A stretch of DNA of 64,000 bases from Sulfurospirillum diekertiae (GCF_011769985.2 NZ_CP039734.2:558001-622000); one strand, 5' to 3'; positions 1 to 9,653 are shown, counted from the stretch's first letter. Program-made: numbers and translations. The notes: generated from the sequence alone by a model not told the origin.

Positions 1-45
1 AAAATATCTGAAAGTAGTACCATACAACATTATGATAGAGCTTAG
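1..45 (+). CDS. possible 3' end of an upstream gene
   Basis: Frame 1 is open from the window edge to a TAG at 43-45, reading a short tail that ends QHYDRA. It stops 9 nt before the ctp start, and the ctp ribosome-binding site (AGGAG, 44-48) overlaps the stop, as in tightly packed operons. Fourteen codons are too few to name a family, so this could also be chance. Confidence 0.25.
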   Translation, partial: KISESSTIQHYDRA

Positions 46-54
46 GAGATATTT

Positions 55-1212
55 TTGAGACGTTTTTTTGTGTTAGCCTTCACTCTTTTGAGTATGCTTA
101 ATGCTGCCAATACACCAGCATATGATCCTGCGACTTTGTATCAAGAGGTTGTTCAGAAAATTAAAGATGAGTCCATAACTTCTGTTGATGAAAAACGACT
201 GATGAACAGATGTTTGGATGGAATGGTCAATAGTGTTGATCCAAATGGGCGCTATTTGAACGAAGAAGAATATGAAACGTTATACCTCAGTTCTAAAGCA
301 GTAGCTGGAGTTGGACTATTTTTGGCAGAAAAGCATAATCATATCTTTGTAAAATCGGTTGTCGATCACTCTCCTGCACAAAAAGCAAATCTTCAAAAAG
401 ACGATGAAATTGTTCAGATTGATGGAATATTGGTTCGTGACTTAAATTTTGAAGAAGTTGTCGCAGCACTAAGGGGGTCACCCAATACGAAAGTAAAATT
501 AGGTATCTTAAAACCTAATAGTTTTAAATCTATTGAAGTACAAGTCATGCGTAAAGTTGTGACGATTGATTATATTACTTCCTTGATGTTTGAAGGCGAT
601 ATAGCCTATGTTAAGGTAAGTTCTTTTGCACAAAATGCCCTTTTAGAAATGTTAGATGACATACAGTATCTTTATAATCTTCAACACAATAAACTAGACG
701 GAATGATTTTGGATCTTCGCGATAATCCCGGTGGGTATTTCATCAGTGGCATAGCCCTTACGTCACTCTTTTTAGAGAAAGACAAGCCTATCATTAATGT
801 GAAAAGTCGGCACAAAGAAGAAAAAAAGCAGTATATCAATACACCACAAGATTATGACGGAATGGAATATGTTGAAAAAATTGAAGCACTCTCTTTTTTA
901 AAAACCATTCCATTGGTCATTTTAGTCAATAATGACTCCTCTGGTAGTTCTGAAATCGTAGCTTCGGTATTGCAAGAGTATAATCGTGCAATAATTATCG
1001 GCACTCCAACGTTTGGCAAAGATACTTTTGCCACTCTTTTCCCTCTATCTACTACTTCGTCAGCCGTAAAATTTGCAACAGCAAGGTGGAGCACTCCAAA
1101 AGGGAAAAGTGTTTGGCCCAATGGAGTAACACCCAATATTGAGGTTATGCAAGAGAGCGAAGAAGACGATAAACCTTTAAGTGAGGCTTTACGTGTTTTA
1201 AAAAAGAAGTAA
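55..1212 (+). CDS. ctpA: S41-family carboxyl-terminal processing protease
   Basis: Periplasmic serine protease that trims or degrades envelope proteins. It has a signal peptide (about residues 1-18), a PDZ domain (about 82-160) and an S41 peptidase domain (about 175-350). The serine/lysine dyad appears as SSGSSEIVAS (nucleophile near Ser298) and GTPTFGKDT (Lys322). The carboxylate-loop region reads DNPGGYFISG. The start is TTG, chosen because AGGAG lies 6 nt upstream and the signal peptide begins there. At 385 aa it is shorter than many family members (about 430 aa) but complete. It converges with the CheX-like gene and the two stop codons abut, with a small palindrome GAAGTAATTACTTC over both. 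Confidence 0.9.
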   Translation: MRRFFVLAFTLLSMLNAANTPAYDPATLYQEVVQKIKDESITSVDEKRLMNRCLDGMVNSVDPNGRYLNEEEYETLYLSSKAVAGVGLFLAEKHNHIFVKSVVDHSPAQKANLQKDDEIVQIDGILVRDLNFEEVVAALRGSPNTKVKLGILKPNSFKSIEVQVMRKVVTIDYITSLMFEGDIAYVKVSSFAQNALLEMLDDIQYLYNLQHNKLDGMILDLRDNPGGYFISGIALTSLFLEKDKPIINVKSRHKEEKKQYINTPQDYDGMEYVEKIEALSFLKTIPLVILVNNDSSGSSEIVASVLQEYNRAIIIGTPTFGKDTFATLFPLSTTSSAVKFATARWSTPKGKSVWPNGVTPNIEVMQESEEDDKPLSEALRVLKKK

Positions 1213-2265
1213 TTACTTCGTGATAAACATGTAAAATGGTTTTTCATCCAACTGCATATCAATCCAAACGCCATTAGAACCCAAAGTATCGTTAAGGGCA
1301 ACTTGTAAAGAGAGATAGGTTTTAGGAAGTTCAAAGAGCACTTTGAGTTTTTTGTTAGAAAAAATTGCTTTTGCTGAACCTGTAATAATATTACAAAACT
1401 CTGCAACCCCATCAACAATCGCAGCCGTGTCATCTGCTTCAAGGCTCTCTCCTAGCATAGCCTCAAGTGCAATAAGGGCAAGTTCTCTTGGAAATATAAG
1501 AAAGAAAGAACCGGAAATCTCACCTTTAAATTTCATAGCCGCAATAATCACTTGCGGTGGAATTTTTTCATTAAACGGTCTGATCTCGTGTTTGATTTTT
1601 TGAGCTTCAAGACCTGTAATTGTGACGAGGGAATTAACGGCCGTATCAATAAAAACAGGGAGATTCATAATGAGTTGTCTAGAAAGTCCTAAACTTTGTG
1701 TAGCCGAAACTTTGCTTTTTGATTGGTTGATCGCCGTATGGGTAATGGTCATATCGTATTTTTTAGCAGAGGCTTTGAGTTTAAAATCTTCTGCATCATG
1801 GGCATGAACAATCGAATATCCAAGCTTGATAAGTTCACTGGAAATTTTATCAGCATTCTCTTTATCATCATCATAAATCAGTACCGCAAGCTCTTTTTTG
1901 AGCGCACTTGGGTTAAAAAAAAGAAGGGCGGTGTTAATGTTTTGAAAGAGTTTAACCGATGTATTTGCGCTAAGTTTTTTGAGATAGGTAAACGTATCTT
2001 TTTTATAGTCACCAATGGCTATTGGAAGATCAATTGCTTGGCTAAGTTTTTCAAGTTGTGTTACAAGATTTGCAAGGTTTGGATCTTCTTTAACAAAAGG
2101 AGAATAAGGAGCTTCTCTGAGTGAAACAAGAATACCTTTAATGTTTTTTTCTTTCAAAGAAATTTTTTGACCCAAGATCGTATTGCACAAAACTGTATTA
2201 CGGCTCTCAAGAATAGTTTCATTGTAGTTAAAAATTAAAATAGAATGTTGGATGGTGTTTGTCAT
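1213..2265 (-). CDS. CheX/CheC-like chemotaxis phosphatase with degenerate receiver-like domain
   Basis: A 350-aa cytoplasmic protein. Residues about 125-185 resemble a receiver domain with an acidic cluster (IYDDDKEN), but the position where the phospho-accepting Asp is expected reads YDMTITHT, so it probably cannot be phosphorylated. Residues about 200-345 resemble the CheX/CheC phosphatase fold, including the Glu...Asn pair in DGVAEFCNIITGSAK (Glu289, Asn292). CheX-type proteins dephosphorylate CheY-P in chemotaxis. A role in tuning motility signalling is inferred; the N-terminal 120 residues are unrecognised. A second CheX-like gene lies at 53.1 kb. Confidence 0.7.
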   Translation of the reverse strand: MTNTIQHSILIFNYNETILESRNTVLCNTILGQKISLKEKNIKGILVSLREAPYSPFVKEDPNLANLVTQLEKLSQAIDLPIAIGDYKKDTFTYLKKLSANTSVKLFQNINTALLFFNPSALKKELAVLIYDDDKENADKISSELIKLGYSIVHAHDAEDFKLKASAKKYDMTITHTAINQSKSKVSATQSLGLSRQLIMNLPVFIDTAVNSLVTITGLEAQKIKHEIRPFNEKIPPQVIIAAMKFKGEISGSFFLIFPRELALIALEAMLGESLEADDTAAIVDGVAEFCNIITGSAKAIFSNKKLKVLFELPKTYLSLQVALNDTLGSNGVWIDMQLDEKPFYMFITK

Positions 2266-2352
2266 GGACTTCGCTCAACCGTTTTATTAATTAGGATTAT
2301 GAGTATAGATAATAGCACAGAAAGCTTTTAATTTGGTTGAAATGATCTAAGG

Positions 2353-2358
2353 TATAAT
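2353..2358 (+). promoter_or_regulatory. sigma-70 -10 box before the unknown 2394 gene
   Basis: TATAAT, about 36 nt before the start codon, in an AT-rich gap between divergent genes. No clear -35 box, as is usual in Campylobacterota. Confidence 0.5.
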
Positions 2359-2393
2359 ACAAGCTTACAAAAATTAAGAGGTATAAAAAGTCG

Positions 2394-2846
2394 ATGAAAT
2401 CTCATTTTGTGGACATTGATAACGCAGTTAAACACTATGTTGCCAATGAAATTGACATTGAAAAAAATAAGGAACTCGAAGAGCTGATATTTTTTTCAAG
2501 TTATACAATTAAATTTGATGTTTTTAAGAAAGCAACGAATAAATTAAAAAAAGTATTGCATCAAAGCCTTCCTCATGAGATGCACATGTGGGAGGTTGAT
2601 GCCTTGTATGTCATTCAAAAATATCAGCTTGAAATTGATTATGGCAGTGCACGTTATACCTATTTACTTCGTGCTCTTCTCAAAGGACAAATAAAAATCA
2701 ATGAAGCTGTGATGAAGCATTTTGTACAATTATGTAAAAGAGCACACTCGTTAGAGTATGTTCAAAGTCGGGCAGAACAGATCTATCGGCTTTTGTTTGA
2801 GGAGATGGAAAAAATAGATATGCGTAAAAGTTCATCATCACTTTAG
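2394..2846 (+). CDS. hypothetical protein (150 aa)
   Basis: I do not recognise the family. The protein is soluble, rich in Lys/Glu and mostly helical, with no signal peptide, membrane segment or Cys motif. Start is ATG after AAGAGGT. It sits alone between the CheX-like gene (divergent) and pyk; a separate promoter precedes pyk, so co-transcription is not needed. Codon use matches the neighbours, which supports a real gene. Confidence 0.6.
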   Translation: MKSHFVDIDNAVKHYVANEIDIEKNKELEELIFFSSYTIKFDVFKKATNKLKKVLHQSLPHEMHMWEVDALYVIQKYQLEIDYGSARYTYLLRALLKGQIKINEAVMKHFVQLCKRAHSLEYVQSRAEQIYRLLFEEMEKIDMRKSSSSL

Positions 2847-2868
2847 GTGTTACATGTAAGGCTTATGA

Positions 2869-2874
2869 TATAAT
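2869..2874 (+). promoter_or_regulatory. extended -10 promoter of pyk
   Basis: TGATATAAT (extended -10, TGnTATAAT), about 54 nt before the pyk start. The iterated palindrome TTACATGTAA at 2850-2859 falls between the expected -35 and -10 positions, so any protein bound there would affect this promoter. Confidence 0.55.
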
Positions 2875-2927
2875 TTGGTAACAATAAAGTGATACAATTG
2901 AACTCATTTTGAAAGAAGGAACTAAAG

Positions 2928-4373
2928 ATGGATAAAAAGACAAAAATCCTAGCAACCGTTGGCCCAGCAAGTGATAGTGTAGAGATTTTAGAAGGATTAA
3001 TTAATGCTGGCGTAAACGTATTTCGTCTCAATTTTAGCCATGGTACTCATGAGTATCATGCAAGTACGCTAGCAAAAATAAGAGAAGCAGAAAAAAATGC
3101 ACAGAAAAAAGTAGGTGTTTTACAGGATATTTGTGGTCCTAAAATTCGTGTTGGAAAGCTTGAAGAAGATTTTTACCTTGAAGAGGGAGATAAGCTTTAT
3201 TTCACCAAAGAGCAGATTGTTGGTAAAAAATTAGAAGAGGGTAAGTATGAGCTCTGCATCAATCAGCCTCAAATCTTAGATATGCTTAAAGAAGATGAAT
3301 ATATCTATTTGTATGATGGTAATATTCGTGCACGTGTGATTGAAGCAGGCGATAAAATTGTCACTGAGATTGAAAATAGCGGTAAACTTTCTTCTAATAA
3401 AGGCGTTAATTTTCCAAATACTGTTATTAATATTGAAGTTATCACACCAAAAGATGAAGCGGATCTTTTGTGGGGTGCTCAGCATGGTGTTGACTTCGTA
3501 GCCGTCTCTTTTGTCCAAAGTGCTAAAGATGTTTTACATGCAAGAAGAATTCTTAAAGAGCATAAATCTCGTGCACATATTTTTGCAAAAATTGAGAAGT
3601 TTGATGCTGTTGAAAAAATTGATGAAATTTTAGCTGTAAGTGATGGCATTATGGTCGCTAGGGGAGATCTTGGCATAGAAGTACCTTACTATAAAGTACC
3701 TAGTATTCAAAAAAGGTTAATTGCCAAAGCAAATGCTGCTTCAAAGCCCGTTATTACTGCAACGCAAATGCTTCTTTCCATGGCTGAAAAAGAGATGGCA
3801 ACACGCGCTGAAATTAGTGATGTCGCAAATGCCGTTCTTGATGGAACCGATGCGGTCATGCTTTCCGAAGAGAGTGCAATTGGCAAAAATCCAATTCATG
3901 TTGTTGAAGTCATGGCCAATACGATTAGAGAGACTGAGATGATTTATCCTTATGGTAAATTTGAGGTTTATCCTTTCTTGGACGAAACAGATATCATCTC
4001 CTCATCTACCGCACGTTTGGCAGATCGTTTAGGTGTTGAAGCGATGATCTCACTCACCAGTTCAGGAAAATCTGCTAAAAAATTGGCACGATATCGTATC
4101 AAAGCGGATATTTATGCTGTAACGCATGATGAACGTACAGCACGTTCGTTAACGATTGCATGGGGTATCAAACCAATTATGAATATAGAAGCAAGTAATC
4201 TTAATATGATGCTTGGTAAAACACTTCAAAAAGGAATTGAGCGAGGATTGATTGATAAAGAAAAAACCTATATCGTAGCAGCGGGTTATCCAGCAGGCGT
4301 TGAAGGTAGTACTAACTTTATTCGCATCTTAAAAAAGGCTCAAATCGAATATTATACTGATATGGTCTTGTAA
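2928..4373 (+). CDS. pyk: pyruvate kinase
   Basis: Converts phosphoenolpyruvate and ADP to pyruvate and ATP in the cytoplasm. The full 481-aa length fits bacterial pyruvate kinases. It starts MDKKTKILATVGPAS, has the catalytic-lysine region IFAKIEKFDAVE (about 222-233), the metal-binding MVARGDLGIEVPY and the KPVITATQML motif. ATG is preceded by GAAGGA. It has its own extended -10 promoter and is followed by a strong intrinsic terminator, so it is monocistronic. Confidence 0.97.
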   Translation: MDKKTKILATVGPASDSVEILEGLINAGVNVFRLNFSHGTHEYHASTLAKIREAEKNAQKKVGVLQDICGPKIRVGKLEEDFYLEEGDKLYFTKEQIVGKKLEEGKYELCINQPQILDMLKEDEYIYLYDGNIRARVIEAGDKIVTEIENSGKLSSNKGVNFPNTVINIEVITPKDEADLLWGAQHGVDFVAVSFVQSAKDVLHARRILKEHKSRAHIFAKIEKFDAVEKIDEILAVSDGIMVARGDLGIEVPYYKVPSIQKRLIAKANAASKPVITATQMLLSMAEKEMATRAEISDVANAVLDGTDAVMLSEESAIGKNPIHVVEVMANTIRETEMIYPYGKFEVYPFLDETDIISSSTARLADRLGVEAMISLTSSGKSAKKLARYRIKADIYAVTHDERTARSLTIAWGIKPIMNIEASNLNMMLGKTLQKGIERGLIDKEKTYIVAAGYPAGVEGSTNFIRILKKAQIEYYTDMVL

Positions 4374-4379
4374 GTTTTT

Positions 4380-4414
4380 AATATAGCCAAAAAGCTTTGC
4401 TTTTTGGCTATATT
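4380..4414 (+). terminator. terminator hairpin after pyk
   Basis: A perfect 16-bp stem (4380-4395 with 4399-4414) closed by a TTT loop. The 3' arm contains five T in a row, and an AT-rich tract follows. The stem is long and symmetric, so it could also stop transcription from the other strand. Confidence 0.85.
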
Positions 4415-4574
4415 AGGTATTTTTGTAATGTGACAGTTCTCTCTAAAAAGCCAAACTATCGCATTTTCTGTCGAACTGTGACAAACTAAGTGGGTTTTAT
4501 TTTAATATTACCTTAAAGAAGGTTTAGGTAGAATCCATACCTCAAAATAAATCTCTCCCAAGAAGGACATACGC

Positions 4575-4883
4575 ATGTATGCAATTATAAAAAATGGCGG
4601 GAAGCAGTATAAAGTTCAAGAAGGCGACTATTTAAATGTCGATAGACTTGACGCTCAGCCAAAAGAGAAAATCGTAGTGACGGAAGTTTTAGCTGTGAAC
4701 AATGGCGAACTCAAAGTGGGTGCCCCATTCGTCAATGGTGCTACAGTAGAACTTGAAGTTGTTACTGAAGGCAAAGATAAAAAAGTTATTACTTTCAAAA
4801 AACGAAGACGTAAAGATTCAAAAGTCAAACGTGGTTTTAGAAGACAATATACTAGAGTAAAAGTTGTAAGCATTAAAGCTTAA
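4575..4883 (+). CDS. rplU: 50S ribosomal protein L21
   Basis: Large-subunit protein that binds 23S rRNA. 102 aa, the normal length, starting [18 protein letters not shown] and ending in the basic tract [23 protein letters not shown] follows AAGAAGGA. It heads the rplU-rpmA pair. The 160-nt gap upstream holds TAGAAT as a possible -10 and an imperfect inverted repeat GTGACAGTTC/GAACTGTGAC (about 4430-4485) that could be regulatory. Confidence 0.98.
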   Translation: MYAIIKNGGKQYKVQEGDYLNVDRLDAQPKEKIVVTEVLAVNNGELKVGAPFVNGATVELEVVTEGKDKKVITFKKRRRKDSKVKRGFRRQYTRVKVVSIKA

Positions 4884-4900
4884 CCTACCTATAGAATTCT

Positions 4901-4993
4901 GCCAACTTCAGTTGGCTAGCTTTAGTGCCGTAGTGGCTAACGTAGCTTGAAGAGCTTGCTTTTTAAGCGTGTAACGGAGTTTTTCAAAACTCC
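4901..4993 (+). repeat. three-hairpin intergenic element, copy A (rplU-rpmA gap)
   Basis: Contains a first hairpin GCCAAC-TTCA-GTTGGC (about 4901-4917), a short hairpin GTGCC...GGC, the conserved word CGTAG, a second hairpin of 22 nt whose arms CTTGAAGAG and CTTTTTAAG pair over 9 bp only if two G-U pairs are allowed, then CGTGTAACGG. A further stem CGGAGTTTT/AAAACTCCG follows (4974-4993). The same order recurs at 24.95 kb and 41.87 kb. G-U pairs favour an RNA structure; its function is unknown, and a partial terminator or processing site within the ribosomal-protein operon is possible. Confidence 0.5.
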
Positions 4994-5023
4994 GATTTAA
5001 GATACAAAAATTAGGAGTAACCA

Positions 5024-5284
5024 ATGGCTCACAAGAAAGGTCAAGGAAGTACCCAGAATAATAGAGACTCAGCTGGACGTAGACTGGGTGTTAAAAAATT
5101 TGGTGGTGAGTTCGTACGTGCAGGCAATATTATTATTCGCCAACGTGGAACAAAAGTACATGTAGGCAATAACGTAGGTATTGGCGTTGATCACACAATC
5201 TACGCATTAATCGATGGTTTTGTACAATTCCAACGTAAAGATAAAATCAGAAATAAAGTTTCTGTTATCCCCGCAAGCTTGTAA
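5024..5284 (+). CDS. rpmA: 50S ribosomal protein L27
   Basis: Large-subunit protein near the peptidyl-transferase centre. 86 aa, starting [18 protein letters not shown], with conserved [11 protein letters not shown] and [10 protein letters not shown]. There is no Firmicutes-type cleavable N-terminal extension. ATG is preceded by TTAGGAG. A strong terminator follows directly, ending the operon. Confidence 0.98.
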   Translation: MAHKKGQGSTQNNRDSAGRRLGVKKFGGEFVRAGNIIIRQRGTKVHVGNNVGIGVDHTIYALIDGFVQFQRKDKIRNKVSVIPASL

Positions 5285-5290
5285 TTTAAA

Positions 5291-5320
5291 GGTGGAGTGC
5301 GCTCCACCCTCTTTTTTTTC
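5291..5320 (+). terminator. terminator after rpmA
   Basis: Stem GGTGGAG-TGCG-CTCCACC (5291-5308) followed by CTC and a run of eight or nine T. This is a textbook intrinsic terminator, 6 nt after the rpmA stop. Confidence 0.92.
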
Positions 5321-5403
5321 CTCAAAAATAAAAATACCTCTAATGATTATACATTTACATGTAATGATTAAAGGTATTATTCTACATACAAAAGGTTTTT
5401 ACG

Positions 5404-6510
5404 ATGTTTATAGACAATGTAGCACTCACACTAAGCTCTGGCAAAGGCGGCCCTGGTTGTGTCTCTTTCCGTAGAGAAAAACATGTTATCCAAGGTGGTC
5501 CTGATGGTGGCGATGGTGGACGAGGTGGCAATGTCTATTTTGAAGTGGATAAAAATACGCATACCCTTTCACATTTTCGAAACAATCAACACCTTAAAGC
5601 AAAAAATGGCGAACCAGGAATGGGAAAAAAAATGTACGGTAAAATGGGTGAACATTTAATTGTTACCGTCCCTCCTGGAACGCAAGTTTTAGATGTCGAA
5701 ACAGGTGAAGTGCTTTTAGATCTTTTAGACGATACAGATAAAAAGCTTTTTTTAGAAGGCGGAATGGGAGGGCTGGGCAATACACACTTTAAAAGTTCCA
5801 CCAACCAGCGTCCTGAATTCGCTCAACCTGGACGTCCTGGGATTACCAAAGAGATAAAATTAGAACTTAAATTGATCGCTGATGTTGGGTTGGTCGGTTT
5901 TCCTAATGTGGGAAAATCAACATTGATTTCAGTTGTTTCCAATGCGCAGCCTGAAATTGCAAATTATGAGTTTACAACTATCACACCAAAACTAGGTGTT
6001 GTGGTCACGGATGATTATCGCTCCTATGTTATGGCGGATATTCCCGGAATTATTGAGGGTGCAAGTGAAGGTAAAGGGCTTGGTATTGAGTTCTTGCGCC
6101 ACATTGAGCGTACAAAATTTTTACTTTTTATGGTGGATCTTGCCAATTACCGTGATCTTAAAGAGCAGTATTACACACTTAAACAAGAGTTACGAAAATT
6201 TTCTGAAAAACTTTCACTCCGTGATTACGCCATTGCGCTTACTCGTTGCGATACATTAAGCTCTGAAGAGATTAACCAAAAAGTAGATGCTTTCTTAGGA
6301 CTTCTTGACCTTGAACCGAATGAATTATCTCAAAAGTATAAAACGCGTGAAGATTTACATACATATTGCCAAGATGTGCATGAAAGGGAGAGAGCCTTAC
6401 CATTCTTTGTAATGCCAATCTCTTCGGTCTCTAAAATTAATATAGATCCTATCAAGTATGCCCTATCTGATGTTATTACAAAGGTACGTGATGAGAAGAG
6501 TAGTCGTTAA
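5404..6510 (+). CDS. obgE: Obg family GTPase (ribosome assembly)
   Basis: GTPase that acts in 50S assembly and stress control. Residues 1-158 form the glycine-rich Obg fold ([12 protein letters not shown]); the G domain follows, with Walker [10 protein letters not shown], switch [18 protein letters not shown] and the base-recognition region TRCD. 368 aa. ATG follows a long AT leader that contains one TTACATGTAA (5355-5364) flanked by TAATGATTA repeats. The 3' end overlaps proB by 20 nt. Confidence 0.96.
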   Translation: MFIDNVALTLSSGKGGPGCVSFRREKHVIQGGPDGGDGGRGGNVYFEVDKNTHTLSHFRNNQHLKAKNGEPGMGKKMYGKMGEHLIVTVPPGTQVLDVETGEVLLDLLDDTDKKLFLEGGMGGLGNTHFKSSTNQRPEFAQPGRPGITKEIKLELKLIADVGLVGFPNVGKSTLISVVSNAQPEIANYEFTTITPKLGVVVTDDYRSYVMADIPGIIEGASEGKGLGIEFLRHIERTKFLLFMVDLANYRDLKEQYYTLKQELRKFSEKLSLRDYAIALTRCDTLSSEEINQKVDAFLGLLDLEPNELSQKYKTREDLHTYCQDVHERERALPFFVMPISSVSKINIDPIKYALSDVITKVRDEKSSR

Positions 6511-7258
6511 GGTTGGCACACATGTGCTTAGCGATCAAAACGGTTTATGTGAAGAGCGTATTTTAAATTTAGTTGAATTTTTAGTAGCGCTCATGAAAAA
6601 CCATGAAGTGATTTTAGTCTCTTCGGGTGCTGTAGCTGCTGGGTACTCTATTTTAAAACTTGATAAAAAAATGCTTCATAACCGCCAAGCAATCGCCGCA
6701 GTAGGGCAACCACAACTGATGGCAACCTATAACGAAAAATTAGAAAAATTTGGGAAAAGTGGCGCACAACTTCTTTTAACGGCAGATGACTTTGACTCAC
6801 GAAAACGCTGTTTTCATGCTAAATGTACCATTGATACCCTTCTTGATAATGGTATTCTCCCTATCATTAATGAGAATGATGCAACAGCGACGGAAGAACT
6901 TGTTTTTGGAGATAATGATCAACTTTCTTCCAGAGTTGCCTACTATTTTGGGGCAGACATGTTAATCTTGCTCTCCGATATTGATGGCTACTATGATAAG
7001 GATCCTCATAAACACGCGGATGCAAGCATGCGTAAAATTGTCCATGAGATTGATCCAGCAGAACTTGAAATGGAAAAATCAACCAATTTTGCGTTTGCAA
7101 CGGGCGGTATTGTCACCAAACTTAAAGCCGCAGACTTTTTGTTAGAGCGTAAAAAATCGATGTTTATTGCCAGTGGTTTTGATTTAAGCGATGTCAAAAG
7201 TTATATGATAGAGGGCATTCATAAAGGTGGAACACTCTTTACATGTAAAACGCTGTAA
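6491..7258 (+). CDS. proB: glutamate 5-kinase
   Basis: First step of proline synthesis: phosphorylates L-glutamate. 255 aa, with the kinase domain only; the PUA domain found in many ProB proteins is absent, as in Campylobacter. The N terminus [15 protein letters not shown] fixes the start at ATG 6491, overlapping the obgE end. Motifs: [20 protein letters not shown], GTDNDxLS-like [12 protein letters not shown], and [10 protein letters not shown]. The last codons contain a TTACATGTAA copy (7239-7248) read as TCK. Confidence 0.93.
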   Translation: MRRVVVKVGTHVLSDQNGLCEERILNLVEFLVALMKNHEVILVSSGAVAAGYSILKLDKKMLHNRQAIAAVGQPQLMATYNEKLEKFGKSGAQLLLTADDFDSRKRCFHAKCTIDTLLDNGILPIINENDATATEELVFGDNDQLSSRVAYYFGADMLILLSDIDGYYDKDPHKHADASMRKIVHEIDPAELEMEKSTNFAFATGGIVTKLKAADFLLERKKSMFIASGFDLSDVKSYMIEGIHKGGTLFTCKTL

Positions 7259-7333
7259 GAGAGAATTTCTTCGATTTTATAGCGTTAAAACCGAAGTGTT
7301 TATGTGAAGAATGAACATATACGAAGGATTAAA

Positions 7334-8251
7334 ATGCGCATAGTCTTTATGGGAACCCCTGCTTATGCAACAACGATTTTAGAAGCACTTTTAAAAAACT
7401 CTGACTGTGAAGTTATACTATTAGTAACACAAGAAGATAAGCCTGTTGGACGAAAACAGACGCTCACTCCTCCTCATATCAAAGCATGGCTTTTAGAACA
7501 CGATTTACATGTAGAAATTTATCAGCCAAAATCTTTACGCACAGAAGAAGCTCACATCAAAATAGCGCAATTAAAGCCTGATTATATTGTAGTGGCGGCA
7601 TATGGGCAGATATTACCTAAAAACATTCTTTCCATTGCTCCTTGCATTAACTTGCATGCATCGCTACTCCCAAAATATCGAGGTGCAAGTCCAATTCAAT
7701 CAACACTGTTAGCCAATGAAACCTATGCAGGTGTGACCTCTATGCTTATGGAAGAAGGTTTAGATACAGGTGCCATGTTGGGTTTTTCATATCTCAAAAT
7801 TAAACCAGAGCATAATGCTCCTATGCTGTTTGATCTCCTTGCGGATGCCGCAGCCAAGCTAATCATTATGACACTTCAAAATTTCCCCTTGCTGGCTCCA
7901 CTGGGTCAAGTAAGCGCTAATGCAACCCATTGTAAAAAGATCAAAAAAGAAGATGGCCTTGTATCATTCGACCAAAGTGCACAGTCTATCGTTACTCGGT
8001 ACAAAGCACTCACCCCTTGGCCTGGTGTATTTTTAGATTCAGGATTGAAACTTCTTGATCTTGAGTTGTACAGTGATGGAGAAGAGACTCTTTCAGGCGT
8101 TATTAAAGAGATCAAAGCTGAAGGTGTTGTTGTTACATGTAAAAAGGGTGCATTGTTGCTTAAAACACTTCAGCCTATCTCCAAAAATGCAATGAATGCA
8201 CTGGATTATATTCGAGGTAAAAGGTTAAATAGTGGTTATACATTGGTTTGA
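7334..8251 (+). CDS. fmt: methionyl-tRNA formyltransferase
   Basis: Formylates initiator Met-tRNA. 305 aa starting MRIVFMGTPAYATTIL; ATG 7334 is preferred over an upstream in-frame GTG because GAAGGA lies 6 nt before it and the protein then starts at the Rossmann fold. The catalytic signature NLHASLLPKYRGASPIQ and the downstream EEGLDTGAML are present. Overlaps birA by 20 nt. Holds one perfect iterated palindrome (8133) and one near copy (7505). Confidence 0.95.
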   Translation: MRIVFMGTPAYATTILEALLKNSDCEVILLVTQEDKPVGRKQTLTPPHIKAWLLEHDLHVEIYQPKSLRTEEAHIKIAQLKPDYIVVAAYGQILPKNILSIAPCINLHASLLPKYRGASPIQSTLLANETYAGVTSMLMEEGLDTGAMLGFSYLKIKPEHNAPMLFDLLADAAAKLIIMTLQNFPLLAPLGQVSANATHCKKIKKEDGLVSFDQSAQSIVTRYKALTPWPGVFLDSGLKLLDLELYSDGEETLSGVIKEIKAEGVVVTCKKGALLLKTLQPISKNAMNALDYIRGKRLNSGYTLV

Positions 8252-8867
8252 TACTTTAGATTCTACTCATCAATATCTCCTTAGCTCTCTTCGCGAAGGT
8301 ACACTTCTTGCACCATGTGCCATTGGAGCTACCAAACAGACAAATGGTATTGGGAGCAGAGGTAATAGTTGGATTGGTGAAGTTGGAAATTTTTTTTTCT
8401 CATTTTGTGTAGAAGAGAAACAGTTACCTCCTGATTTACCATTAGCTTCTAGCTCTATCTATTTTTCTGCTTTAATGAAGCAGGTTTTAGAAGAGCAAGG
8501 CTCGAAAATATGGTTAAAATGGCCCAATGATTTTTACTGTGATACGAAAAAAATTGGAGGGATGATTACCACGAAAACGGGTGCAAATATTGTCTGCTCA
8601 GTAGGACTCAATATTAGCATTTCACCTAAAGATTTTGGAACTTTAGATATCATCGTCACACCAAATGCTTTAGCCAATGATTTAATTCAAAAGGTTGAGG
8701 AAAACATATCGTGGAAGAAAGTTTTTAGTAAATATAAGATAGAATTTGATCTAAATCGAAATTTTTCTTTCCATTTAGATGGCAAATTGGTCTCGTTACG
8801 TGATGCGATATTGTGTGATGATGGCTCTATAGAGCTAGAAAATAAAAAGGTGTACAGTTTACGATGA
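8232..8867 (+). CDS. birA: biotin--[acetyl-CoA-carboxylase] ligase
   Basis: Attaches biotin to the carboxyl-carrier protein, the partner of AccD encoded in this window. 211 aa and catalytic domain only: the DNA-binding helix-turn-helix of E. coli BirA is absent, so it is not a repressor. Motifs: IGSRGNSWIG (the GRGRxGRxW loop, diverged), LKWPNDFY and KKIGGMIT. Starts at GTG inside the fmt end; stop overlaps parA by 4 nt (ATGA). Confidence 0.9.
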   Translation: MVIHWFDTLDSTHQYLLSSLREGTLLAPCAIGATKQTNGIGSRGNSWIGEVGNFFFSFCVEEKQLPPDLPLASSSIYFSALMKQVLEEQGSKIWLKWPNDFYCDTKKIGGMITTKTGANIVCSVGLNISISPKDFGTLDIIVTPNALANDLIQKVEENISWKKVFSKYKIEFDLNRNFSFHLDGKLVSLRDAILCDDGSIELENKKVYSLR

Positions 8868-9649
8868 GTGAGATTATAGCGATAGCAAATCAAAAGGGTG
8901 GTGTTGGTAAAACAACGACCGCTATCAATTTGGCTGCCTCCTTAGCAGTTGCTGAAAAGCGCGTGTTATTGATCGATATTGACCCTCAAGCCAATGCTAC
9001 AACAGGCCTTGGTTTTCACAGAAGTGACTATGAATACAATATCTATCACGTTCTTATCGGCAGAAAGCGTCTCTCGCAAGTCATTCTTGAGACATCACTT
9101 TCAACGTTACATGTAGCACCGTCCAATATTGGTCTAGTAGGTGTTGAAAAAGAGTTTTATGACAATAATACGAAAGGGCGCGAGCTCATTTTGAAAACAA
9201 AAATTGAAGAGATTAAAGATCAATATGATTACATTATTATTGATTCACCGCCGGCACTTGGAAGTATTACCATTAATGCTTTAAGTGCAGCAAATTCCGT
9301 CATTATTCCTATCCAGTGCGAATTTTTTGCATTAGAGGGTTTGGCACAATTACTGAATACCGTGAAATTGATTAAAAAAACAATTAATCCGACACTTGAA
9401 ATTAAAGGTTTTTTACCCACGATGTATAGCACACAAAACAATCTTTCTAAGCAAGTTTTTGCTGACCTTAAAGAACATTTTAAAAGTAAATTGTTTGTTG
9501 ACAAAGAGAGTGCTTCCTATGTAGTGATTCCTCGTAATATTAAACTTGCAGAATCTCCAAGCTTTGGCAAACCAATTATTTTATACGATGTAGAATCTCC
9601 TGGTTCTAAAGCGTACCAAAATCTTGCTAATTCGATTTTAGTGAGTTAA
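8864..9649 (+). CDS. parA: ParA/Soj chromosome-partitioning ATPase
   Basis: Walker-type ATPase that moves ParB-bound origins apart. 261 aa with the deviant Walker A KGGVGKTTTAINLA (about residues 11-24) and Walker B YIIIDSPPALG. Start overlaps the birA stop (ATGA). Downstream parB is its partner. I see no parS-like 16-mer in the window, but the family site would normally lie close to oriC, which may be elsewhere. Confidence 0.95.
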   Translation: MSEIIAIANQKGGVGKTTTAINLAASLAVAEKRVLLIDIDPQANATTGLGFHRSDYEYNIYHVLIGRKRLSQVILETSLSTLHVAPSNIGLVGVEKEFYDNNTKGRELILKTKIEEIKDQYDYIIIDSPPALGSITINALSAANSVIIPIQCEFFALEGLAQLLNTVKLIKKTINPTLEIKGFLPTMYSTQNNLSKQVFADLKEHFKSKLFVDKESASYVVIPRNIKLAESPSFGKPIILYDVESPGSKAYQNLANSILVS

Positions 9650-9653
9650 TGTG

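Noticed and set aside
1206-1219. Palindrome GAAGTAATTACTTC over the two convergent stop codons as terminator
   Set aside because: A 14-bp AT-rich dyad with no loop and no T-run is too weak; it follows partly from abutting TAA/TTA stops.
852-1442. A 196-aa open frame on the minus strand
   Set aside because: Lies antisense to the conserved ctp protease domain and the CheX-like 3' end, has no family resemblance, and no ribosome-binding site.
5341-5370. Inverted TAATGATTA repeats around TTACATGTAA before obgE as an operator
   Set aside because: They are partly direct rather than inverted copies and AT-rich enough to arise by chance; recorded only in the obgE note.
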